This document shows positions 56,416-64,000 of a stretch of 64,000 nucleotides of DNA, in pieces. This DNA is from Chenggangzhangella methanolivorans. Its GTDB lineage: Bacteria > Pseudomonadota > Alphaproteobacteria > Rhizobiales > Methylopilaceae. The position numbers were made by a program, and so were the translations under genes. Below the pieces are notes generated by a model. The model was not told the DNA's origin. It worked only from the letters and a program-made list of their open reading frames with translations, and made no database searches. The stretch covers positions 5,160,501 through 5,224,500 of the forward strand of contig NZ_CP081869.1 of NCBI RefSeq assembly GCF_019797865.1, given 5' to 3'. Each line of letters starts with the position of its first letter. Position 1 is the first letter of the stretch.

Positions 56416-57324
56416 ATGTCCATGCGCATCTTTCTCACCGGCGCGACCGGCTTCATCGGGTCGCGCGTCACAAGCGAACTCCTGAAGGCCGGCCACGAGG
56501 TTCTGGGGCTCACCCGGTCGGACGCTGGGGCGAGAACGCTCGAAGCCGCCGGCGCAAGCGTCCATCGCGGAGAACTGACCGATCTCGACGGCCTGACCCG
56601 CGGCGCGGCCGCAGCCGACGCCGTCATCCACCTCGCCTTCGACCATGATTTCTCGAACTTCGCGGCCAACTGCGAGAAGGACGCCCGCGCCGTCGGCGCG
56701 CTGTCGTCGGGGCTCAAGGGGTCGGACCGGCCTCTCGTCGTGACCTCGGGAGTGGGCATGGGTTCTGACGGCTCGGGGCGGCCGGCGACCGAGGACGTGT
56801 TCGACGCCGCCAATCCGCATCCCCGGGCGGCCAGCGAACGGGCGTGCGAGGCCGCGCTTCAGGCGGGCGCGAACGTTTCCGTCGTGCGGCTCCCTCAGGT
56901 CCACGACACGCGCAGGCAGGGACTGATCACGCCTTATGTGGAGCTGTCGCGCGACAAGGGCCTAACCGCCTATGTGGGCGAGGGCGGCAATCGCTGGTCG
57001 GCCGCCCATGTCGACGACGTCGCCCGCCTTTATGTGCTCGCGGTCGAGCGCGCGGGGCCGGGCGTCCGCCACAACGCCGTCGACGAGGAGGGCGTGCCGA
57101 TGCGCGACATCGCCGAAGTCGTGGCCGAAGGGCTCGGCGTTCCCGCGATCTCGCTGTCGGCGGAAGACGCCGGGGCGCATTTCGGCTGGCTCTCGATTTT
57201 CGCCGGCCTCGACATGAGCGCCACAAGCGCGATCACGCGCGCAAGGCTCGGCTGGAGCCCGACGGGCCCCGGCCTGATCTCGGACCTCCGGAGGATGGAT
57301 TATTCGCGCCCGCTCGCCGCGTGA
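56416..57324 (+). CDS. NAD(P)-dependent epimerase/dehydratase-like SDR
   Basis: 302 residues from MSMRIFLTGATGFIGSRVTS with GGAG upstream. It has the TGATGFIG nucleotide motif and DAVIHLAFDHDFSNF. The usual extended-SDR YxxxK is not clearly present; TSGVGMGSDG and PHPRAASERACEAAL occupy the region. Rossmann fold is clear, substrate unknown. It pairs with the divergent MmyB-type regulator; such regulators often control an SDR gene of this kind. Confidence 0.87.
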   Translation: MSMRIFLTGATGFIGSRVTSELLKAGHEVLGLTRSDAGARTLEAAGASVHRGELTDLDGLTRGAAAADAVIHLAFDHDFSNFAANCEKDARAVGALSSGLKGSDRPLVVTSGVGMGSDGSGRPATEDVFDAANPHPRAASERACEAALQAGANVSVVRLPQVHDTRRQGLITPYVELSRDKGLTAYVGEGGNRWSAAHVDDVARLYVLAVERAGPGVRHNAVDEEGVPMRDIAEVVAEGLGVPAISLSAEDAGAHFGWLSIFAGLDMSATSAITRARLGWSPTGPGLISDLRRMDYSRPLAA

Positions 57325-57334
57325 GCTCCCGGGT

Positions 57335-58507
57335 TCAGTCGAACCGGGAGACCGAGAACGGGCCGAGCGGCTTCCAGTCTCCGCCCGCGACCGCCGTGGC
57401 GACGGCCTCCCCGATGCCGGCGGAGTGCTTGAAGCCGTGGCCCGAGCAGGCGGAGATGGCGACCACTCGGTCCATGCGCGGGTGGCGGTCGATGATGAAG
57501 CCGTTGTCGGGCGTCACCGTGTAGAGGCAGGCCGCGGCCTTGGCGACGCGCGCCGAGGCCGCGGCGAGGCGCCCGTCGACATGCGTTCGATGCATCCAGG
57601 CGGATTCTTCGGCCGAGACGTCGCGCGACATCGCGTCGGGCGTGGTGGCGGCGGCGTATTGCTCGGTCGCGACCTTGATCCGCGGATCGCCGGGCAGGGG
57701 AGGGAAACCGTAGAGATAGTCGACGTCGGTCGGGCCGTGCATCCAGATGAAGACCGGCGCGTCCGGGCCGTAGGGCGCCATGTCGTCAAGCTCGAACCAG
57801 TGCAGCACCTGGCGGTGGCGGTTGACCGTCAGGAGACGGTCGAACGGCGCGCCGAGAAGTTCGCTCGCCCATCCGCCGGCGGAGACGATCGCCTGGCCGG
57901 CGACGATCCGTCCGCCGGCGGTCTCGACGACGACCTGATCGCCGTCCTGCGCGATCGAGAGAACCTCGACGCCGGTCCGGATTTCGGCGCCCAGCTCCGC
58001 GGCGCGCGACAGCTGCGCCTCGATGCACCGCTCGGGAAACACATAGCCGCCGCCGGGCTCGTAATAGACCTTCTCGTCGCCCGCCAGATTGGCGAACTGC
58101 GGAAACCGCCGGGCGGCCTCCGCTCCGGTCATGATCTCGTGCGGGATGGCGTAGTCGACCGCGACCTCGCTCGAACGCGCCACGAAATCGGGCTTGCCGT
58201 GGTGCGAGCTTTCGCCCGAGCCCGGCGCGATGACGATCGCGCCGCAGGCCTCGAACAGTTTCTGGCCTGTCTCGGCCTCGAGCTCGCGCCAGATCCGATG
58301 CGAGGCGGTGACGAGCGGCACATAGGCCGCGCCTTCGCCGACAGCCTGACGGGTGATGCGGGTTTCGCCGTGACTGGAGCCGACGGCGTGAGGCGGCGCG
58401 AAGCGATCGAGCCCCAGCACTTTCAGGCCGCGTTTGGCGAGCTGATAGGCGCAGGCCGCGCCCATGGCGCCCAATCCGACGACGACGACGTCCGCATCCC
58501 GGGTCAT
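57335..58507 (-). CDS. solA: N-methyl-L-tryptophan oxidase-like flavoenzyme
   Basis: 390 residues from MTRDADVVVVGLGAMGAACA with the FAD-binding GLGAMGAA motif. GSSHGETRITRQA matches monomeric sarcosine oxidase/SolA, and ISACSGHGFKHSAGIG has the cysteine that binds FAD covalently. It oxidises N-methylated amino acids to formaldehyde and the free amino acid. The substrate cannot be fixed from sequence. It is convergent with the SDR gene, 10 bp apart. The upstream in-frame Met at 58564 is less likely. Confidence 0.88.
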   Translation of the reverse strand: MTRDADVVVVGLGAMGAACAYQLAKRGLKVLGLDRFAPPHAVGSSHGETRITRQAVGEGAAYVPLVTASHRIWRELEAETGQKLFEACGAIVIAPGSGESSHHGKPDFVARSSEVAVDYAIPHEIMTGAEAARRFPQFANLAGDEKVYYEPGGGYVFPERCIEAQLSRAAELGAEIRTGVEVLSIAQDGDQVVVETAGGRIVAGQAIVSAGGWASELLGAPFDRLLTVNRHRQVLHWFELDDMAPYGPDAPVFIWMHGPTDVDYLYGFPPLPGDPRIKVATEQYAAATTPDAMSRDVSAEESAWMHRTHVDGRLAAASARVAKAAACLYTVTPDNGFIIDRHPRMDRVVAISACSGHGFKHSAGIGEAVATAVAGGDWKPLGPFSVSRFD

Positions 58508-58721
58508 GACGGCTCTGCCCTTTCTGGAGCGCTCTGGAATATGCGTTACGCATACGATCCGCAAAATCGGCGGTATCTATAAAAGAAAGTTATTCTCAAG
58601 CGGCGCTGCGTCGCCGCTGGCGGGACCGCGGACAGAATCTGTGAACGCCGGGCAGACCGCCCTAGCGGCTTGTCATGCGACTCGGGCAGCATCGCGTCGT
58701 CCAGAGTAAGGGAGCGTCGCC

Positions 58722-58919
58722 ATGGCGGAAGCTGCACTGAACATTCACGCCGACGAACTGGAAGCCGCCACCGACGAGGCGATCGCCGCCTTCGACGGCG
58801 ACGTGCGAGCCGCCGTCACGGCGCTGCTGGCCGCCAACGCCGAACTCGAGGCGCAGGTCACGCGGCTCTCATCGCGCGTGTCGACGGGCTACGCCCGCGG
58901 GCGCACGATCGGGCGCTGA
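58722..58919 (+). CDS. Small conserved-type hypothetical protein
   Basis: 65 residues, mostly helical, MAEAALNIHADELEAATDEA then FDGDVRAAVTALLAANAELE, with a basic C-terminus RVSTGYARGRTIGR. No known motif, but similar short proteins are frequent in Hyphomicrobiales. A GGGAGCGTCGCC site lies upstream of the ATG. It is convergent with the TetR gene. Confidence 0.62.
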   Translation: MAEAALNIHADELEAATDEAIAAFDGDVRAAVTALLAANAELEAQVTRLSSRVSTGYARGRTIGR

Positions 58920-58932
58920 CCCGCGTCCGCTG

Positions 58933-59553
58933 TCAGCCTCGACCGCCGGTTTCTGTCCTGCGCGCCGCCGCGAGGATGACGCGGGACAGTTCCTCCCGCG
59001 CATCCTCCGCGTCCGCGTCGCCGGCGGCGGCGGCGTGCGAGAGCGCGTCGGCTGCGCCGAGCGCGCCGATGAGAGCGATGCGCGAGATCCCGGCTTCCAC
59101 GAACGGCGCGAGCGCCGCTTCGCACTGATCGAGGAACGCGGCGTCGCACTGGCGCCTCACCGCGCCGAGTTCAGCCGATCCCTCGAGCGCGGCCGCGACG
59201 CCGAACAGCTCGCGGCCCTGCTTCAGCACGCAGTCCACATAGGCGTCGGCGATCACGCGCGCCTTGTCCTCGAGCGTGTCGGGACTGGCTGACAGCGCCG
59301 CCGCCATGGCCGCGCCCACGCGCTCGTCATAGTCGCGATAAAGCTCCGCCAGCAGGCCGTTGCGCGTGCCGAAATGGTCGTAGACGACAGGCTTGGCGAC
59401 CTCGGCCTGCTCGGCGAGGCGGCCAAGCGTCAGCGCGTCGGCGCCTTCCGCCTGCGCGATTCTCCACGAAACCTCGATGAGCTGCCGTCTCCGATCGTCC
59501 CGCGTGAGGCGGCGACGAGGGGCCTTGCGATCGACGGCGTCGGCTGTTGACAT
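58933..59553 (-). CDS. TetR-family transcriptional regulator
   Basis: 206 residues from MSTADAVDRKAPRRRLTRDD. The TetR HTH is clear: RRRQLIEVSWRIAQAEGADA, then LTLGRLAEQAEVAKPVVYDHFG. The C-terminal part is an alanine-rich helical ligand-binding domain. It is divergent from the quinone oxidoreductase gene and probably its regulator, as an inverted repeat lies between them. Confidence 0.93.
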   Translation of the reverse strand: MSTADAVDRKAPRRRLTRDDRRRQLIEVSWRIAQAEGADALTLGRLAEQAEVAKPVVYDHFGTRNGLLAELYRDYDERVGAAMAAALSASPDTLEDKARVIADAYVDCVLKQGRELFGVAAALEGSAELGAVRRQCDAAFLDQCEAALAPFVEAGISRIALIGALGAADALSHAAAAGDADAEDAREELSRVILAAARRTETGGRG

Positions 59554-59556
59554 CGC

Positions 59557-59589
59557 TATATACCAAAAGTAACTTACGAAAAGTATATA
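59557..59589. promoter_or_regulatory. Inverted repeat, likely TetR operator
   Basis: TATATAC (59557-59563) and GTATATA (59583-59589) are exact inverted arms, with AAGTAACTT (59567-59575), a small palindrome, between them. It lies 4 bp upstream of the tetR start and 42 bp upstream of the oxidoreductase start. Confidence 0.6.
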
Positions 59590-59630
59590 ACGATCGATCC
59601 CTGACGCCAAGCCTTCGCTGGAGTTCGGCC

Positions 59631-60233
59631 ATGCGCACGCTGATCGTGCTGTCTCATCCCGACAAGACCTCGCTCACCCACGCGGTCGCGCGCCGGATCG
59701 CGGAAGCAGTCCGCTCGCAAGATCCGGCCCCCGAGGTCGAGGTCGCGGACCTTGCGGCCGAGGGCTTCGACCCACGCTGGAGCGAGGCCGACATCGCGGC
59801 CTATCGCAAGCAGGCGCCCGCGCCCGACGACGTGGCGGCCGAGCAGGCGCGTCTCGACGAAGTCGACGCGCTGGTGCTGGTCTATCCGGTCTACTGGTGG
59901 TCGATGCCGGGACTGTTGAAGGGGTGGATCGACCGCGTTTTCAACAATGGCTGGGCGTATGACGAGCGTCCCGACGGGTCGGTCGCGAAGCTTCTGGGGC
60001 GGTTGAAGATCCATCTCGTCGCGATCGGCGGCGCGGACGAGGGCGTCTACCAACGCCACGGCTACGCCGAGGCGATGCGCGCCCAGATCGACCACGGCAT
60101 GTTCGATTATTGCGGCGCGCCGGTGCTGAGCTCGAGCCGGCTTGTGCCTGGCGATGACGCGTTCCCGGCTTCCGCGCTCGAGCGAGCCGATAAGATCGGC
60201 AAGACGATCGCGGGCGCGGCCGTCGCGGCTTGA
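59631..60233 (+). CDS. Flavodoxin-fold NAD(P)H:quinone oxidoreductase
   Basis: 200 residues from MRTLIVLSHPDKTSLTHAVA. It belongs to the MdaB/NQO-like group: VDALVLVYPVYWWSMPGLLKG and WIDRVFNNGWAYDERPDG, with FMN/FAD-binding fold. It reduces quinones by two electrons, usually as protection against redox-active compounds. The divergent TetR gene suggests it is induced by such compounds. Confidence 0.92.
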   Translation: MRTLIVLSHPDKTSLTHAVARRIAEAVRSQDPAPEVEVADLAAEGFDPRWSEADIAAYRKQAPAPDDVAAEQARLDEVDALVLVYPVYWWSMPGLLKGWIDRVFNNGWAYDERPDGSVAKLLGRLKIHLVAIGGADEGVYQRHGYAEAMRAQIDHGMFDYCGAPVLSSSRLVPGDDAFPASALERADKIGKTIAGAAVAA

Positions 60234-60243
60234 ACTCGCCTAA

Positions 60244-61596
<1,353 letters not shown>

Positions 61597-61820
61597 GGGC
61601 TCGACGGGCGGAGATGACGAAATCTGTTCGCTTGATAGTAATCGATCGAACAGGCGTCAGGAAGCCGGCTTCTACACGGCGTATCGCGAGGTCGTCGAGA
61701 GACGAGCGGAGACGTCGACTTGCCGCGACATGTTCCGTGACTTAAGCCCTGCGGCGCAGGCGCCGCGCCGCCCGATCATCCGGCGGCCCGCCTGACGAAC
61801 TCGGGGGAGTTCAAAGAACC

Positions 61821-63015
61821 ATGACGCGCCTGCGCCTCGCCGTGACGATGCTGTTGTGCTCCGCCGGCGCCGCCGCCGCGCAGTCGGGCGACGCGGCGTT
61901 CTGCCGGTCCTACGCCGCGACCACCGCGGTCGTCGCGGAGGACGCGATCCGCATCGACGGCGCCTGCCAGGACTTCAGCAAGGGCGTCCACGGGATCGAG
62001 AAGATGCACCGCGACTGGTGCATGCGGACCGCGCAGAGCGAGGTGGAGGGCGCCGCGACCTATATCCGCCGGCTCGCCAGCCAGTGCGTCAAAGGCCGGC
62101 TCGCGCGGCCGACCGACTATGGCGGCTACGACATCGCCGGGAATGAGGCGTTCGAGCGCAGCTATGGAGAGGCGCGCGGCTGGCAGGTGACGTCGGCCTT
62201 CAGCGGCCGGACCTTCATGTATTGCGCCGCGACCAAGGATGTCGGCCGCGGCGACGTGCGGCTGGGTCGCGACCTCGTCGAACCGGGCGCGTCCGGGCAG
62301 TGGCGGCTTGCTGTTCCGGTGGCGTCGAAGCCCGACTGGCGGGGCGCGCTCGAGATCGACGGCCGAGGCTCGGGCCATGGCGGCGGCGAGAGCGTCGGCG
62401 GCGCGGCGCGCGACGGCTGGACGATCGCCTGGCTGTCGATGAGCGACGTCGAGGCCCTGCGGCAGGGCAAGGCGGCGAGGCTGAACGCCGGCGCGGCCGG
62501 TTTCGAGTTCGCGCTCGACGGCGCGGCGGCCGCGCTCCTCAAGGTCGAGGAATGCGTCGCGCGCAAAGGCGGCGCTCCGGTCGCCTCGCCGACGCAGGCG
62601 TCCGGCGCGAGCGTCGGGCCGGAAATCGCCGCCAAGGGCGCAGTCGCGCATTCGTTCGAGGCGCAGATCTTCATGTCGGCCAAGGCGCAGGCGCGGCTGA
62701 AGAAGATCGGCGAGAAGGTGAAGGTCGCGGCTTATTACTCCGGCGAGCCCGTCCCTTCGAAGCGCAAGCTCGCCAACGAGGTCGGCGAGATTTCGCTCGG
62801 CGACGAGGAGGTCGTGCTGCCTCCGGAAGGCGGAGCCGCGCGGATGAAGGGCGAGATGCCCGCAAAGAAGATCGGCTGGGTGAAGGAGCTGGTTTTTCTC
62901 GGCCCGCCTCGCCCACCAGGACAACCTGCTGAACTGCGGCATCTTCCAGGACTCGATCAAGCGGGCGCAGACGCAGCCGATCGTGATCACCTGCAAGCTG
63001 ATCGACGAGGGGTGA
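61821..63015 (+). CDS. Exported hypothetical protein (one frameshift)
   Basis: It starts MTRLRLAVTMLLCSAGAAAA, a signal peptide. Cysteines recur in pairs (FCRSYA, ACQDF, WCMRT, QCVKG), and later GRTFMYCAATKDVG and KVEECVARKGG. An extra C near 62903 shifts the frame; the corrected end is HQDNLLNCGIFQDSI to ITCKLIDEG (TGA 63013-63015). Length about 397 residues. No family is recognised with certainty. It lies alone after a 224-bp gap with nothing recognisable. Confidence 0.7.
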
Positions 63016-63021
63016 CCGCAC

Positions 63022-63148
63022 CCTCGTCCCGGATCGAGTCAGGGACTCAGAGCCGAAACCGTTTCCGATGGAAATTCCGAGAGGCCGATCTCTCTCTGTC
63101 TCTGAAGCCGCATCGGTTCTAGGTCCCGGATCAAGTCCGGGACAAGAG
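63022..63148. repeat. Palindromic repeat family A, copy 5
   Basis: The left arm is diverged (CTCGTCCCGGATCGAGTCAG) and the right arm standard (GGTCCCGGATCAAGTCCGGG). It begins 7 bp after the stop of the hypothetical gene. Confidence 0.75.
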
Positions 63149-63234
63149 GGGTCTGCTTCCGGTCTCGCCGCCGCCCGGTTATCGTCTGATCAGAAGTTTC
63201 CGCCGGCCATGCCCGGCCGATCGGCGAGACGACG

Positions 63235-63959
63235 ATGGACGCCATTTTCGCCGCGCTGCAATGGCTCGCGACCGCCGGCCTGCTCGCCTGCGGGTTGCGC
63301 TTCTGGTCTGGGCGTCGCTCCACGCCATGCTCGCAGCGCACGAGGCCGGCCATGCGGCGGCCGCCTGGCTGACGGGCTATCCGGTGCGGCTGGTCGAGGT
63401 CGGAAGCGGCTACGTGCTGTTCCAGGCCGTCGTGGGCCTCACGCTGATCCGCTGGCGTCTGCTTCCGGGCCGCGGGGCGACGTTCCTGTATCGACCGTTC
63501 CTACTAAGGCGGCGAGCGCGCATCGCCTTCTTGATCGGCGGCTGTGCCGCCAACGTCCTCGCGATCGTCGGCCTGTTCGTCGCGATGGACGGCGCGTCCG
63601 AGCAGGTGCGGGGCTATCTGCTGTTCTTCGTCGTCGGGCAGTTTCTCGGACTGTTCGAACTCCTGTCCGTCCGCCCCTCGCGGCTGACGGGCCTGACCCC
63701 CGACGGCGGTGCGCTTCTGGCTGCGTTCCGCGCGCGCCCGGGCTGGGATCGGGCGTTGATCAGGGACTATTTCGCCGGAATCCGCCGCGGCTATCGCGGC
63801 GCGGGGCCCGAGCGCGCCACGAGGCTGTCGGCCGTCGCGCTGCACGCGGTCCATGTCGGCGGCCCCGACCGCGACCCGGACGCGACTGAGCCGCAGGAGC
63901 CCGGCGACCGGTATCTTTCCCGGGCCTGCACGCCGCATTGCTGCGGCGAAGGGCGCTGA
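63235..63959 (+). CDS. M50-like membrane metalloprotease (one frameshift)
   Basis: It starts MDAIFAALQWLATAGLLACG; a missing base near 63300 shifts the frame before LLVWASLHAMLAAHEAGHAA. The zinc motif HEAGHA (HExxH) lies in a membrane helix, and IAFLIGGCAANVLAIVGLFV resembles the second M50 region with an N-containing helix. Members cleave within or near membranes. The substrate is unknown. The frame ends at 63959, but another frame stays open beyond, so the end may be altered by a further indel. Confidence 0.75.
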
Positions 63960-64000
63960 CGCCGGCCGAACGCGCGACGCTGCTGGACTCGCTCGTCACC
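63905..64000 (+). other. Possible continuing coding sequence at the right edge
   Basis: One frame reads PGLHAALLRRRALTPAERATLLDSLVT to the last base without a stop. It may be the true continuation of the M50-like protein after another single-base deletion, or a new gene running out of the window. It is too short to assign. Confidence 0.3.

Overview
The window reads as a chromosomal segment of a high-GC alphaproteobacterium, most likely of the order Hyphomicrobiales (Rhizobiales). The support is the gene content and order: yajC-secD-secF followed by Mth938-like and squalene-synthase-like genes, CobG/H/I/J-type cobalamin genes, MdoG/MdoH, PrsD/PrsE-like type I secretion genes, a DUF883 protein, and a respiratory formate dehydrogenase island with selA and selB. 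The family or genus cannot be fixed from this sequence alone. No prophage, integron, transposase or CRISPR array was seen.

Layout. 1-12 kb: DUF815 ATPase (cut by the left edge), the Sec accessory genes yajC/secD/secF, two complex-I-assembly-factor homologues, a LOG-family hydrolase, a LysM protein, an Atm1-type ABC transporter, then psd and pssA. 12-21 kb: lytic transglycosylase, a TctC/Bug solute-binding protein, a four-copy 154-bp tandem repeat, a DUF883 protein, then cobG-cobH-cobI-(cbiG/cobJ) and a tRNA-like RNA with its own terminator. 21-30 kb: coaD, two cyclophilins, a DUF606 transporter, queA-tgt (queuosine), a type I secretion ABC/adaptor pair, a flavin-type small oxidoreductase and tRNA-Lys. 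30-44 kb: a broken collagen-like gene, a TusA-like protein, and the selenium/formate island fdoG(Sec)-fdoH-fdoI-fdhE-selA-Sel1-selB-two unknowns-moeA. 44-54 kb: a lower-GC secreted protein, mdoH/mdoG, a SPOR-like protein, glmU, glmS, mntP and cytochrome b561. 54-64 kb: regulator/enzyme pairs (MmyB with an SDR, TetR with a quinone oxidoreductase), thiopurine methyltransferase, an N-methyltryptophan-oxidase-like flavoenzyme, dialkylglycine decarboxylase and an M50-like protease.

How the genes work together. The formate island is close to self-contained. It holds the selenocysteine-containing catalytic subunit (in-frame UGA with a clear bacterial SECIS hairpin), its Fe-S and cytochrome b subunits, the FdhE assembly factor, the selenocysteine synthase SelA, the elongation factor SelB and MoeA for the molybdenum cofactor. 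selC (tRNA-Sec), selD and fdhD were not found here. queA and tgt act together on tRNA; psd and pssA make phosphatidylethanolamine; glmU and glmS supply UDP-GlcNAc.

Sequence quality. More than twenty conserved genes carry exactly one single-base insertion or deletion, often in a short homopolymer, including genes expected to be essential (secF, psd, glmU). This looks like residual sequencing or assembly error rather than gene decay. Frameshifted genes are therefore given as one feature spanning both frames, with the approximate break noted.

Several families of palindromic intergenic repeats are present, one of them read in frame inside cobG. The most unusual object is the RNA at 20743-20817. 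It has a tRNA acceptor stem, D arm, T arm and encoded CCA, but its anticodon arm folds into a 7-bp stem capped by a GNRA tetraloop, so it has no usable anticodon.
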